A stretch of DNA of 64,000 nt from Micromonospora sp. MW-13 (GCF_003434305.1 NZ_QKKX01000005.1:178625-242624), one strand, 5' to 3'; numbered from the stretch's first letter, positions 1-8,975 are shown. Numbers and translations: made by a program. The notes: generated from the sequence alone by a model not told the origin.

Positions 1-3000
1 ACTGGCTACCCCTGCCCGGGGTGCGGCGCTCCCGCCGACCTGAGCGTCGGCTGCCGGCGCTGCGGCCGGGCACCCGATCCGGCCGCCGCCGAGGTGATCC
101 GGCTCGACCGGGAGATCGTCCTGCTCACCGGGCGGGCGGAGCAGGCCCGCCGGGCGTACCTCGAACTGGCCGGGGCGGTGCGGTCGGCGCAGGCCCACCG
201 GGCGGACCTGGCCGCCCGGGTCCGGGCGGCGAACCCGGTCGGCGTTCCGAACCCGGTCGGCATCCCGAACCCGGTCGGCCCGGTGCCGGCTGCGTTCCCT
301 GGTCCGGTGCCGGCTGCGTCGCCCGGCCCGGTGCCGGCTGCGCCCCGCGGCCCGGTGCCGGCCGTGTCGCCCGGGCCGGTGCCGGCCGTGTTGCCGGCCG
401 TGTCGCCCGGGCCGGTGCCGCCGCAGCGATTCGCGCCGGCCGCGTCGGTCGGCGGGGCGGAGACCTCCACCCGGACGGTGCAGGGGCTGCTCTTCGTGCT
501 CGGCGGCCTGCTGCTCGGCACCGCGGCGGTGGTCTTCACGGCGGTCGCCTGGGCCGCGGTGGGCATCGTCGGCCGGGCGCTGATCCTGCTCGCCTTCACC
601 GCGCTCGCCCTGGCCGTCCCGCCGTTTGTGGCGCGGCGCGGGCTGCGCGGCACCGCGGAGACCTTCGCCGCGGTGGGGCTGCTGCTGGTGGTGCTCGACG
701 GGTACGCCGCCTGGTCGGTCGACCTGTTCGGGGTGACCGACTGGCCGGTGGCCCGCTACGCCGCGCTGGTCGGGGGGGCCGGCGCGGCGCTGGCGGCCGG
801 CTACGGCCGGCTGACCCGTCTCGCGGTGCCGTGGTTCGCGGCGCTGCTCACCGCGCAGCCGGTGCTGCCCCTGCTCGCCGCCCCGGCCCGCCTGTCGGCG
901 GCCGGGTGGGCGCTGGTGTTCGTCGGCGTCGCGGCGCTGAACCTGGCCGTGGTCGCCGCCCTGCCCAGCCGCGCCCCGGCCCCGCCGGGGACGCCGGGCG
1001 CGGTGACCGGTCCGGCTCCGGCGTCGGTCGAGGGTCCGGCGGTCGGGGGGCCGTCGGTCGAGGGTCCGACGGTCGGGGGGCCGTCGGTCGAGGGTCCGGC
1101 GGCGACGGCCGGCGGGGGGCCGGCCGTCGCCGCCGGGCGGGTGCTGGCCTGGCTGGGCCACGGGGTGGCGCTGGCCGTCGCGGCGGGGTGCGCGCTGGTG
1201 CCGCTCGCCCTGGGCCGGGCCGCCGGCACGCCGTTGCTGGCCGGGGGACCGCTGCTGCTGGTGGCCCTGACGCTGCTCGGGGCGGCACTGGTGGCCGGCG
1301 GGCGGGTGTTCCGGGCGATCACGGCCGGGGCGGTGGTTCCGGTGCTCGCCCTGGCGCTGCTCCGGCCGGTGGGTGAGCTGCGGCCGAACCTGCTGACCGT
1401 GGCGACGGCGCTGATCGCCCTCGTGCTGGCCGGCACGGTCCGGCTGCTGCCCCGCCGGGTCGGGCCCGGCCCCCGGGGCGGGGGCCTGGTGGTGGCCACC
1501 GGGGCAGTCCACGTCGCCGCGCTGCTCGCCGTCGTGCTCGGCGCGGTCGCGGTGGGTCGGGTGCTGCCGCCGTGGCGGGGCGTCGCTGCCGGTCCGGACC
1601 TGTCGTGGGGGTGGCAGGTCCCGGTCGCCGTGGTGCTGTCGGCCGTGGCGCTGGCGGCGCTGCTGCCCCGGGTGGCGTGGCCGGTCACCGGGGCGGTCGC
1701 GGTCGCGTTCGGCACCCTCTCCCTCGCGGGCGCCGGGCCGGTGCCGTGGCCGGCGGTGCCCGCCGCCGACCTGGTCGTCGGGGCGGCCCTGCTGCTGTAC
1801 GCGGTCACCCGGGCCCGGCCCTGGTGGGGGGCGCTGGCGGCGGCGGTCGCCGGCGGGGCGCTGGTCGGGCACGCCCTGCTGGTCGGGCTGGCCACGCCGG
1901 CCGGGGAGGCGGTGCTGCTCGGCGCGGTCGTGCTGGTCGGGACGGCGGTCGCCGCCCGTGGCCGGCGGGCCACCGGGGTCGGCCGGGGCGTCGCCGGGGC
2001 GGCCCTGGCCGCCGCGCTGCTGGCCGTCCCGGGCACGGTGGCCGTCGCGTCCTTCGCGGCCGGAGCGGCGCCCTGGTGGCAGGCGCGGGCCGCCCTGGTC
2101 GCCGTCGGTCTGGCGCTGGCCGGGCTGCTCGCCGTCCGCCGTTGGTGGCCCGAGCTGACCGGGTACGCCTCGACCGCCTTCGCCGTCGGGTCAGTGCTGG
2201 TCGGGCTCGCGCCGCTGGTCGTCCGGGCCGACGAGCCGGTGCCGCTCTACGCCGCCCTGGTGGCGCTGCTGACGGTGCTCGCCGGGCCGGGCGCCCGTCC
2301 CAGGGGCGCGCCCCTCGTCGCCGGCCTCGGGCTGCTCACGGTCGCGCTTCTCGCCGCCGCCCCGGCGGTCGTGGCGGCGCTGGTCGCCCCGCACGGCGGG
2401 CCGGCCCTGCCCTGGTCCGGCGCGCCGACCGGCGGGACGGTCCCGGGGGCCACCCCGGTCGGCGTGGCCCTGCTCGTGCTCGCCCTGGCGGCGGGGTTGG
2501 CGCGCCGGTCCCCGCACTTTCACGGAAAGCGTGGCCATTCGGCGTCCCATGTCCCCTCTTCCCGTGAAAGTGCGGGGGTTGGCCGGGAGCCGGCCGGGGC
2601 GGCGGACGGCGCGCAGCGTTTCGGGGTGGCGGTCGGCGGGGGGGTCTTGCCGGTGGCGGGGGGTGGCGCGTGGTGGGCTGCGCTGCCGTTCGCTGCGGCG
2701 GCCCTGCCGGTGCTGCTGACCGCCGCCGGTACGCCGTGGCCGGTGGTGCCGGCCGTCCTCCTGCTCACCGGGCTGGCCGCCCTGCTGGCCGCCGCGCTCG
2801 CCGGGGCCCGGCCGCTGCTCGTCCCGGTCACCGTGCCGGTGGGGCTGGTGGCCACCGTGTTCGGGCTGGGTGGGCTGCTCGCCACCCGGGCCGGCACCCT
2901 CATCGGCCTCGGCGCGCTGGTGGTGGCCGCCACGGTGGTCGCCGTCGGGGGCCGGGTGGGCCCGGTCCGGCTGGGCGGGGCCCTGGTGGCGGTCGGCGCG

Positions 3001-3789
3001 GCGACCGGGTTCGCGATCACCGCCGCGCTGGTGGCGAGCATGCCGCTGCGGTCGGTCTCGTTCGCCGTGCTGGTGGTCGCGGTGCTGGTCCTGGCCGTCG
3101 CCGCCCTGCCGGCCGGGCGCGATCCGGCCCGGGGTCCGGTGCTGGACGTCGCCGCCCAGTCCGTCGCCCTGCTCGGGGTGCTGCTGGCCGCCGGATCACC
3201 CCGGCACGCCGCCGCGGTCTGCGTGCTCTGGGGGGCGGCGGTGGGGCTGCGGCTGCTGCGTCGCGGCGAGTCGACCGGGCGGCGGTGGGCGTTCGCGGGC
3301 GTCGCCGGGGGCAGCGAGCTGCTCGGCACCTGGCTGCTGCTGGGCGCGGGCGGGGTGGTGCTGCTGGAGGCGTACACCCTGCCGGCGGCCGGGGTGGCGC
3401 TGGCCGCCGGGGCGGTGGCGCTGCGCACCCGGCCGGGCCTGAACAGCTGGCTCGCGCTCGGACCCGGGCTGGCCGCCGCGCTGCTGCCCGGCCTGGTGTC
3501 GGTACTGTTCGCGCCGGAACCGCAGCCCTGGCGGCGGCTGCTGCTCGGGGCCGGCGCCCTGGCCGTGGTGCTGGCCGGTGCGGCGCGTCGCTGGCAGGCG
3601 CCGGTGCTGCTCGGCGGGACCACCCTGGTCCTGCTCGCGCTGCACGAGCTGGCGCGTGGCTGGGACCTGCTGCCCCGCTGGATCTTCCTGGCCGTCGGCG
3701 GCCTGGCCCTGATCGGCCTGGCCACCACGTACGAGCGGCGCCGGCGCGACCTGGCCCGGCTACGGTCAGTGGTGGGCCGGATGGGCTGA
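1..3789 (+). CDS. SCO7613-like giant integral membrane protein with N-terminal zinc ribbon (5' partial)
   Basis: The frame is open from base 1, so the start lies upstream of the window. The first residues form a zinc ribbon (CPGCG, then CRRCG about 13 residues later). A short coiled stretch follows (about residues 30-75), then a Pro/Gly/Val-rich linker built from repeats of NPVG and PGPVPA units. The rest is more than 1,000 residues of Ala/Leu/Val/Gly-rich membrane segments, probably over 25. This architecture matches actinobacterial proteins annotated as SCO7613 C-terminal domain-containing membrane proteins, whose function is unknown. Two oddities stand out. A 30-bp coding minisatellite lies at 1021-1100 (VEGP/VGGPS units). 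A 68-bp palindromic element at 2510-2577 is read through in frame and interrupts the membrane region with a hydrophilic segment beginning PHFHGK. The family call is fairly sure; no function can be assigned. Confidence 0.8.
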   Translation, partial: TGYPCPGCGAPADLSVGCRRCGRAPDPAAAEVIRLDREIVLLTGRAEQARRAYLELAGAVRSAQAHRADLAARVRAANPVGVPNPVGIPNPVGPVPAAFPGPVPAASPGPVPAAPRGPVPAVSPGPVPAVLPAVSPGPVPPQRFAPAASVGGAETSTRTVQGLLFVLGGLLLGTAAVVFTAVAWAAVGIVGRALILLAFTALALAVPPFVARRGLRGTAETFAAVGLLLVVLDGYAAWSVDLFGVTDWPVARYAALVGGAGAALAAGYGRLTRLAVPWFAALLTAQPVLPLLAAPARLSAAGWALVFVGVAALNLAVVAALPSRAPAPPGTPGAVTGPAPASVEGPAVGGPSVEGPTVGGPSVEGPAATAGGGPAVAAGRVLAWLGHGVALAVAAGCALVPLALGRAAGTPLLAGGPLLLVALTLLGAALVAGGRVFRAITAGAVVPVLALALLRPVGELRPNLLTVATALIALVLAGTVRLLPRRVGPGPRGGGLVVATGAVHVAALLAVVLGAVAVGRVLPPWRGVAAGPDLSWGWQVPVAVVLSAVALAALLPRVAWPVTGAVAVAFGTLSLAGAGPVPWPAVPAADLVVGAALLLYAVTRARPWWGALAAAVAGGALVGHALLVGLATPAGEAVLLGAVVLVGTAVAARGRRATGVGRGVAGAALAAALLAVPGTVAVASFAAGAAPWWQARAALVAVGLALAGLLAVRRWWPELTGYASTAFAVGSVLVGLAPLVVRADEPVPLYAALVALLTVLAGPGARPRGAPLVAGLGLLTVALLAAAPAVVAALVAPHGGPALPWSGAPTGGTVPGATPVGVALLVLALAAGLARRSPHFHGKRGHSASHVPSSRESAGVGREPAGAADGAQRFGVAVGGGVLPVAGGGAWWAALPFAAAALPVLLTAAGTPWPVVPAVLLLTGLAALLAAALAGARPLLVPVTVPVGLVATVFGLGGLLATRAGTLIGLGALVVAATVVAVGGRVGPVRLGGALVAVGAATGFAITAALVASMPLRSVSFAVLVVAVLVLAVAALPAGRDPARGPVLDVAAQSVALLGVLLAAGSPRHAAAVCVLWGAAVGLRLLRRGESTGRRWAFAGVAGGSELLGTWLLLGAGGVVLLEAYTLPAAGVALAAGAVALRTRPGLNSWLALGPGLAAALLPGLVSVLFAPEPQPWRRLLLGAGALAVVLAGAARRWQAPVLLGGTTLVLLALHELARGWDLLPRWIFLAVGGLALIGLATTYERRRRDLARLRSVVGRMG
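230..420 (+). repeat. Coding tandem repeats (NPVG / PGPVPA linker)
   Basis: Short degenerate tandem units of 15-18 bp encode a Pro-Val-Gly-Ala linker between the zinc ribbon/coil and the membrane domain of the giant membrane protein. The units differ by point changes only, as expected of a slippage-prone linker. Confidence 0.7.
1021..1105 (+). repeat. 30-bp coding minisatellite, about 2.7 copies
   Basis: A 30-bp unit (core GTCGGTCGAGGGTCCG followed by GGTCGGGGGG) starts at 1021, 1051 and 1081. The repeats stay in frame (30 = 10 codons) and encode SVEGP-xVGGP units in a cytoplasmic or extracytoplasmic loop of the giant membrane protein. Confidence 0.8.
2510..2577 (+). repeat. 68-bp palindromic dispersed element, copy 1 (inside a coding region)
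   Basis: The left arm CCCCGCACTTTCACGGAAAG and the right arm CTTCCCGTGAAAGTGCGGGG are inverted repeats with one mismatch, around a 28-bp core containing ATTCGGCGTCCCAT. By eye it matches the element at 31196-31263 at 63 of 68 positions. It lies inside the giant membrane protein gene and is translated without a stop. There is no transposase in it, so it resembles a REP/MITE-type element. Confidence 0.85.
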
Positions 3790-4010
3790 GCCCGGTGCCC
3801 CGAGCGGGGCGTGGCGGCGTTCGAGGCGGGCGGCGGCGGTCGGCGGTTCGGTCGCGGGTGCTCCGGCGCCCGGCCGTTCCTTGATCAACCTGATGTGCGG
3901 CATGTCGAGGTGTCGGGCGGGCGGGAAGGCGCGGTTCGCGGCATCCCGAGTGGATCATGATGGGTCGGGGCGACCCGATGCGGCCCGAGGGGGCGGATCC
4001 GCCGGAGCGG

Positions 4011-4030
4011 GGGTAGGGCGTGCCCTACCC
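4011..4030. promoter_or_regulatory. Palindrome in the 345-bp gap before the desaturase gene
   Basis: The gap 3790-4134 holds no convincing gene. It contains a perfect inverted repeat, GGGTAGGGC-GT-GCCCTACCC, about 105 bp upstream of the desaturase start. A second, shorter GGTTGC/GCAACC pair lies at about 4040-4068. The 9-bp arms and 2-bp centre suit a dimeric regulator operator better than a terminator, since no T-run follows. The operator role is an inference. Confidence 0.4.
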
Positions 4031-4134
4031 TGGAGACGGGGGTTGCCCGGGTTACCCTGCGCAACCGTTTCGCGCACACTTAACGGGAGGGCACGCCGTC
4101 CGGCGTGACCGGGTGCCGAGACGCGGGAGCCCAG

Positions 4135-5184
4135 ATGGTGCGTGCAGCGACAGTGGATCGGCCTACCAGGCGGGGCAGCGACTACGCGGAGTTGTCCCGG
4201 CGGATCAGCCGGGCGGGCCTGCTGGACCGTCGGCCCGGCGGGTACGCGGCCCGGATCGCGCTGACCGTGGCCGTCTTCGTCGCCGGCTGGGTGGCGGTGC
4301 CGCTGGTCGGCGACTCGTGGTGGCAGCTCGTGGTGGCGGTCGGCCTGGCGGTGGCCACCACCCAGGTGGCGTTCCTCGGGCACGACGCCGGGCACCGGCA
4401 GATGTTCCGTCGTCGAGGCCCCAGCGAGGTGGCCGGGCTGCTCGCCGGCAACCTCGCGGTCGGGCTCAGCTACGGCTGGTGGGTGGACAAGCACAACCGG
4501 CACCACGCCAACCCGAACCACACCGACGAGGACCCGGACGTCGGGGCGGGGGCGCTGGTCTGGACGCACGAGCAGGCCGTCGCGACCCGGGGGTTCGGCC
4601 GTCGGCTGGCCCGTCGGCAGGCGTGGCTGTTCTTCCCGATGCTGCTGCTGGAGGGGCTGGCCCTGCACGTGGCGAGCGTACGGGCGCTGGTCGCCCGGGG
4701 GCCGGACGGCCGGTACGCCACGCCGATGCGGCACCGGGCCGTCGAGGGGCTGCTGCTCGCGGCGCACGCCGTCGGCTACCTCGGCCTGCTGTTCGCGGTG
4801 CTGTCGCCGGGGAAGGCGCTGGCGTTCGTCGCCGTGCACCAAGGGCTGTGGGGGCTCTACATGGGCTGCGCGTTCGCCCCGAACCACAAGGGCATGCCGA
4901 TGCCGACGGCCGACGACGACCTCGACTTCCTGCGCAAGCAGGTGCTCACCTCGCGCAACGTGCGGGGCAGCCGGTTCGTCGACGTCGCGCTCGGCGGGCT
5001 GAACTACCAGATCGAGCACCACCTGTTCCCGAACATGCCTCGGGGGAACCTGCGCCGGGCCCGGCCGCTGGTGCGGGCGTACTGCGCCGAGCTCGACCTG
5101 CCGTACGCGGAGACGGGGCTGGTCGAGTCGTACCGGCAGGCGCTCGCCCACCTGCACGAGGTGGGCCGGCCGCTGCGCGGCTGA
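4135..5184 (+). CDS. Membrane fatty acid desaturase (acyl-CoA/acyl-lipid type)
   Basis: This is a di-iron desaturase that introduces double bonds into membrane acyl chains. All three histidine boxes are present: HDAGH at residues 83-87, HNRHH at 120-124 and QIEHH at 292-296, the last followed by LFPNMPRGNL. Hydrophobic segments around residues 42-80 and 203-250 fit the four-helix desaturase topology, and the 349-aa length is normal. I chose the ATG at 4135 because GGGAG lies 5 nt upstream; an in-frame GTG at 4105 lacks one. A palindrome about 105 bp upstream may control it. The gene converges on the lipoprotein gene across a perfect hairpin. The substrate and regiochemistry cannot be read from sequence. 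Confidence 0.93.
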   Translation: MVRAATVDRPTRRGSDYAELSRRISRAGLLDRRPGGYAARIALTVAVFVAGWVAVPLVGDSWWQLVVAVGLAVATTQVAFLGHDAGHRQMFRRRGPSEVAGLLAGNLAVGLSYGWWVDKHNRHHANPNHTDEDPDVGAGALVWTHEQAVATRGFGRRLARRQAWLFFPMLLLEGLALHVASVRALVARGPDGRYATPMRHRAVEGLLLAAHAVGYLGLLFAVLSPGKALAFVAVHQGLWGLYMGCAFAPNHKGMPMPTADDDLDFLRKQVLTSRNVRGSRFVDVALGGLNYQIEHHLFPNMPRGNLRRARPLVRAYCAELDLPYAETGLVESYRQALAHLHEVGRPLRG

Positions 5185-5192
5185 GCCCGGAC

Positions 5193-5228
5193 GCGACGGG
5201 GCGGCGCCGGCCGGCGCCGCCCCGTCGC
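5193..5228. terminator. Perfect 36-bp hairpin between convergent genes
   Basis: Two perfect 18-bp arms (beginning GCGACGGGGCGG) with no loop lie between the stops of the desaturase and lipoprotein genes. There is no T-run, as is common for GC-rich actinobacterial terminators. It is likely bidirectional. Confidence 0.75.
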
Positions 5229-5243
5229 GGTGCTCCGCACAGG

Positions 5244-6019
5244 TCAGCCGCCGAACGCCTTCTTCAGCGACTCCGGCGCCTCCTCGGTCTCGCCGGCCGC
5301 AGGCTTCTCCGGCGACACGGAGGCCCCGAAGTCCGAGTACGTGGTGGTCATCTTGCCCAGCGACGCGACCAGCACACTGGTGTCCACGACCAGCTCGACG
5401 AGCCGGCCCTCGGCGTCGGTCTTGGCGGTGAAGGGGACGACCTTGGCCTTCGCCCCGAGCGCCTCGATGGCCTTGTTGTCCGGGTTGGCCTTGGTGTAGT
5501 CCAGCGTGCCGGAGAAGGCGCCCTCACCGGTCTTCTGCACGTCGACCACGCCGCCGACGATCTTCATGGCGCCGCCCGGGTCGCCGTCGGGCATCAGGTT
5601 CATCTGCCCGTTGGCGCCGAGCTTGGTGGCATCCATGTGCAGCCACTGGTGGAGATCGTGTTCACCTTGAGCCACGCGTCGTCGCTGATGATGATCACGC
5701 GGATCTTGCCGCCCTGGGCGCCCATGTCCAGCGTCATGTCGGCGGACTTGCTCCGCGGGTCCATCAGGCCGCCGCCGCTCAGGATCGAGGACTTGATGTT
5801 CATCCGGACGCTCTGCTCGTTCAGCTTCAGCGCGGCGGCGGTCAGCTCGGCGAGCGCGTCGGCCGGGGCGCTGCTGGCGGGCGCCGAGCCGGTGCCGGAG
5901 CTGCCGCTGGCGACTGGAGTGTCCGCTCCGTCCTGGTTGCCGCAGCCGGTGAGGCCGAGACCGAGACCGAACGTGGCGACGAGCGCGACCCCCGTGGTTG
6001 CCAGCCGTCGAGTGTTCAT
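5244..6019 (-). pseudogene. LppX/LprAFG-family lipoprotein with a frameshift
   Basis: The N-terminal part starts at ATG 6019 with a lipoprotein signal peptide and lipobox LTGC (Cys about residue 26), then a Ser/Ala linker. It resembles the LppX_LprAFG (LprG-like) envelope lipoproteins that bind or transfer lipids. The frame A product reads ...DDAWLKVN and then diverges. The family continues in another frame from about 5655-5665 as DLHQWLHMDATKLGA through to the stop at 5244. Loss of one base near 5660 explains the break: restoring one base after AAC-AC gives a continuous protein of about 258 residues. Either the gene is a recent pseudogene or the assembly has an indel. Both halves keep normal GC3 bias, so any decay is recent. 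Confidence 0.75.
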
Positions 6020-6235
6020 TGTGGATGACTCCTAGTGAAGGGTGGGCCGGGCGGCGGTGTAGCCCACCCGGCCGGGCCGCGGGCCAGCGTAGCGGGCGGG
6101 GGCGACAGTTGCTGGTCCGTCAGCGGCCCCCTGCGCCGGCCCCCGTGCCCTGCCCGGCCTGTCCGCGCAGGTCGGCGGGGTGGACGAGGTGGTGGGGAGA
6201 GCCGGTCGCACCGCCCTGCCGGTAGGGTCAGGGCC

Positions 6236-6529
6236 ATGGCAGACGTGCTCACCGCGCAGGCGGTGCGAGACGGGCCGGGCGGCCTGGCGGACTGGACGGG
6301 GGACCCGACCGGGATCAGCCGCACCGCCGAGCTGGGCAGCTTCCCGGCGGCCGTCGCGGTGGTCGACCGGGTCGCCGTGGTGGCCGAGGAGTTGGACCAC
6401 CACCCCGACATCGACATCCGGTGGCGGACCCTCACCTTCCGCTGCGTCACCCACTCGGCCGGCGGGGTCACCCACCGTGACCTGGAGCTGGCGCGGCGGA
6501 TCGACGACATCGTCCGGAGTGCCCGATGA
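6236..6529 (+). CDS. Pterin-4a-carbinolamine dehydratase
   Basis: A 97-aa protein of the PCD/DCoH family, which dehydrates 4a-hydroxytetrahydropterin to recycle pterin cofactor. The signature is visible at ELDHHPDIDIRW followed by VTHSAGGVTHRDLELARRID, containing the active-site His pair and the downstream H/D residues. Its length fits the family. No aromatic amino acid hydroxylase is nearby, so a non-recycling role is possible. The stop overlaps the ATG of the FHA gene (ATGA at 6526-6529), so the two are translationally coupled. Confidence 0.92.
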   Translation: MADVLTAQAVRDGPGGLADWTGDPTGISRTAELGSFPAAVAVVDRVAVVAEELDHHPDIDIRWRTLTFRCVTHSAGGVTHRDLELARRIDDIVRSAR

Positions 6530-7677
6530 GATTCGAGATCAGCAAGGTGCTCGACGCCATCGAGGGGCGGGTCTGCACCGATCCGTCACTGGCCCGGGCC
6601 GTGCTCGACCTGGCCGAGGTGATCCGGTACCAGGACCTCGACGGCGGCCGGCCGGCGAGCCTGCTGCGGCTCGGCATGGTGATCGACGCGCTCGCCCGCG
6701 ACCTGGAGGAGGACAGCGTCCCGGTCTACGCGATCGTGCACCGGGCGCTGCTCTCCGACGCCGACCTGACGTCCAACGAGCGGATGGTGGTCCGCCGCTG
6801 GGCCGACGACGGCCTGGTGGAGGTGCTCGACAACCCCGGCGACCGGATGCTGGAGGTGGCCGACCTGCTCGGGCTGCCGGTGCTCAGCCGGGCCCGCTTC
6901 GACGGCCTGCGCGGCCGGTTCCCGTGGGTGGCCGAGCAGCCCGGCCGGGTGCTGGCCCCGGTGCCCGGCGCGGGCGGGCCCGTGTTCATCGGCCACGTCG
7001 GCGGCGGCAACGTGCCCGTCGCCGGCACCCGTTCGGCCACCGGCGCGAAGCTGCTCGCCCGGCAGTGGCGCTGCCCCGAGCCGGGCTGCGCCCTGTTCGG
7101 CGCCGGTGGGGGCGGCGGCGCCTTCGCCGATCTGGCCCGGGTGGAGCGGGCCCCGGCCGGCCAGCCCCCGCCCACCCTGCGCGGCGGGGCGCCGACCTGT
7201 CCCCGGCACGGCGCCCGGCTCGGCGACGCCGGGCCGCGCCCGCGTACCGAGGTGCTGGCGGTACGCATCGGTGGGCTGATCCGCCGCCGGTTCGTGCTCA
7301 CCGAGGGGCAGTCGGTGCTGGTCGGGCGCGCGCCGGAGCCGCAGGGCGGGATCGTGCTCGGCCAGTGGCTCAACGACGAGGCGCGGCGCTGGATCAGCCG
7401 CGCCCACGTCCGGTTCGAGCTGCGGGTCGGCGAGGTGATCGTCACCGACATCAGCACCAACGGCTCCGGGGTGCGTCCCGGCGGCTCGATGGCCGAGCCG
7501 GACCGGATTCCGCTGAAGCCGCAGCAGTCCCGGGTGCTCAGCGCCAACGACATGGTCGAGCTGTACCCGGGGGTGCAGGTCGGCCGCGCCGACGAACTGC
7601 CGACGGGCGCCCCGTTCACCCCCACCTCGGTGATGGCCGAGGCCCCCACCATGGCGATGCGCCTGCCCCGGCCCTGA
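6526..7677 (+). CDS. FHA domain protein with a helical N-terminal domain and Cys/His cluster
   Basis: 383 aa. Residues 1-130 are a charged helical domain I do not recognise (QDLDGG, RPASLLRLGMVIDALARD). The middle has a possible zinc site: WRCPEPGC around residues 183-190 and CPRHG around 225. A C-terminal FHA domain spans about residues 245-345, with the conserved LVGR, SRAH and TNGSGV motifs that bind phosphothreonine. It is coupled by ATGA overlap to the carbinolamine dehydratase. An FHA protein implies a Ser/Thr kinase partner, but none is in the window. A long hairpin follows the stop. The FHA call is secure; the rest is unassigned. Confidence 0.85.
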   Translation: MRFEISKVLDAIEGRVCTDPSLARAVLDLAEVIRYQDLDGGRPASLLRLGMVIDALARDLEEDSVPVYAIVHRALLSDADLTSNERMVVRRWADDGLVEVLDNPGDRMLEVADLLGLPVLSRARFDGLRGRFPWVAEQPGRVLAPVPGAGGPVFIGHVGGGNVPVAGTRSATGAKLLARQWRCPEPGCALFGAGGGGGAFADLARVERAPAGQPPPTLRGGAPTCPRHGARLGDAGPRPRTEVLAVRIGGLIRRRFVLTEGQSVLVGRAPEPQGGIVLGQWLNDEARRWISRAHVRFELRVGEVIVTDISTNGSGVRPGGSMAEPDRIPLKPQQSRVLSANDMVELYPGVQVGRADELPTGAPFTPTSVMAEAPTMAMRLPRP

Positions 7678-7704
7678 GACCGGGCCGCCGGGGGCGGGCC
7701 GACG

Positions 7705-7742
7705 ACGGCGGGCGCCGGGACCGTGGTCCCGACGCCCGCCGT
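7705..7742. terminator. Hairpin between convergent FHA and rocD genes
   Basis: 18-bp arms (ACGGCGGGCGCCGGGACC and its complement with one mismatch) around a 2-bp centre, between two convergent stops. Confidence 0.7.
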
Positions 7743-7757
7743 TCGCGTACGGGTGGA

Positions 7758-8975
7758 TCAGCCGGCCAGCACGGCGGCGAGCTGCGCGACGGCCTGGTCG
7801 ATCTCCTCGGCGGTGATCACCAGCGGCGGGGCCAGCCGGATCGTCGAGCCGTGGGTGTCCTTGGCCAGGACGCCCCGCTCCATCAGCCGCTCGCAGGCCT
7901 GCCGGCCGGTCATCAGCGCCGGGTCGATGTCCAGGCCGGCCCACAGGCCCCGGCCCCGGACGGCGACCAGCCCCTTGCCGACCAGCGACTGGAGGCCGGC
8001 GTGCAACCGCTCGCCCAGCTCGGCCGAGCGGCGCTGGAACTCGCCGGTGGCCAGCAGCCGGACCACCTCGGTGGCGACGGCACAGGCCAGCGGGTTCCCG
8101 CCGAAGGTCGAGCCGTGCTGGCCGGGCTTGAGCACCCCCAGCACGTCGGCGTTCGCGGCGACCGCGGAGACCGGCACGATGCCGCCGCCGAGCGCCTTGC
8201 CCAGCAGGTACATGTCCGGCACCACGCCTTCGTGCTCGCAGGCGAAGGTAGCCCCCGTCCGGCCCAGGCCGGACTGGATCTCGTCGGCGACGAGGAGCAC
8301 GTTGCGCTCGGTGCAGACCCGGCGTACGCCCGGCAGGTAGCCCGCCGGCGGCACCACGACGCCCTGCTCGCCCTGGATCGGCTCCAGCAGCACGGCGACG
8401 GTGTTCTCGTCGATCGCGGCGGCCAGCGCGTCCAGGTCGCCGTACGGGACGACGGTGAAGCCCGGGGTGTACGGCCCGAAGTCCGCCCGCGCGTCCTCGT
8501 CGGTGGAGAAGCTGACGATGGTGGTGGTACGGCCGTGGAAGTTGCCCTCGGCGACGACGATGTTCGCCTGCCCGGCCGGCACCCCCTTGACCTGGTAGCC
8601 CCACTTGCGGGCCACCTTGATCCCGGTCTCCACCGCCTCGGCCCCGGTGTTCATCGGCAGCACCAGGTCCTTGCCGCACAGCTCGGCCAGTTCCCGGCAG
8701 AAGTCGGCGAACTGGTCGTGGATGAACGCCCGGCTGGTGAGGGTCAGCCGGTCGAGCTGCGCGTGCGCGGCGGCGACGAGCTGCGGGTGCCGGTGGCCGA
8801 AGTTGAGCGCCGAGTAGCCGGCGAGGCAGTCCAGGTAGCGCCGCCCGTCCACGTCGGTGAGCCAGACGCCCTCGGCAGAGGTGATCACCACCGGCAACGG
8901 GTGGTAGTTGTGCGCGGTGTAGCGCTCCGCGTCCCGGACCTCGCCCGGCGTCCGCAGCATGTCGTCCACGATCAC
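7758..8975 (-). CDS. rocD: Ornithine aminotransferase (ornithine--oxo-acid transaminase)
   Basis: A PLP class III aminotransferase of 405 aa that converts ornithine and 2-oxoglutarate to glutamate semialdehyde. Visible motifs are GYSALNFGHRHP, NTGAEAVETGIKVARKWGY, LLVADEIQSGLGRTG, and the PLP lysine in LLGKALGGG. The order and length match RocD/OAT. The start is GTG 8975, whose GTGA overlaps the stop of the upstream ddaH gene, with an AAAGG-type Shine-Dalgarno 9-10 nt before it. The context (dimethylarginine/arginine-like hydrolase upstream in the same operon) supports arginine/ornithine catabolism. Confidence 0.95.
   Translation of the reverse strand: MIVDDMLRTPGEVRDAERYTAHNYHPLPVVITSAEGVWLTDVDGRRYLDCLAGYSALNFGHRHPQLVAAAHAQLDRLTLTSRAFIHDQFADFCRELAELCGKDLVLPMNTGAEAVETGIKVARKWGYQVKGVPAGQANIVVAEGNFHGRTTTIVSFSTDEDARADFGPYTPGFTVVPYGDLDALAAAIDENTVAVLLEPIQGEQGVVVPPAGYLPGVRRVCTERNVLLVADEIQSGLGRTGATFACEHEGVVPDMYLLGKALGGGIVPVSAVAANADVLGVLKPGQHGSTFGGNPLACAVATEVVRLLATGEFQRRSAELGERLHAGLQSLVGKGLVAVRGRGLWAGLDIDPALMTGRQACERLMERGVLAKDTHGSTIRLAPPLVITAEEIDQAVAQLAAVLAG

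Noticed and set aside
3881..4108. Possible small gene in the desaturase gap
   Set aside because: The frame has no homology pattern, no ribosome binding site and crosses the palindrome and promoter region.
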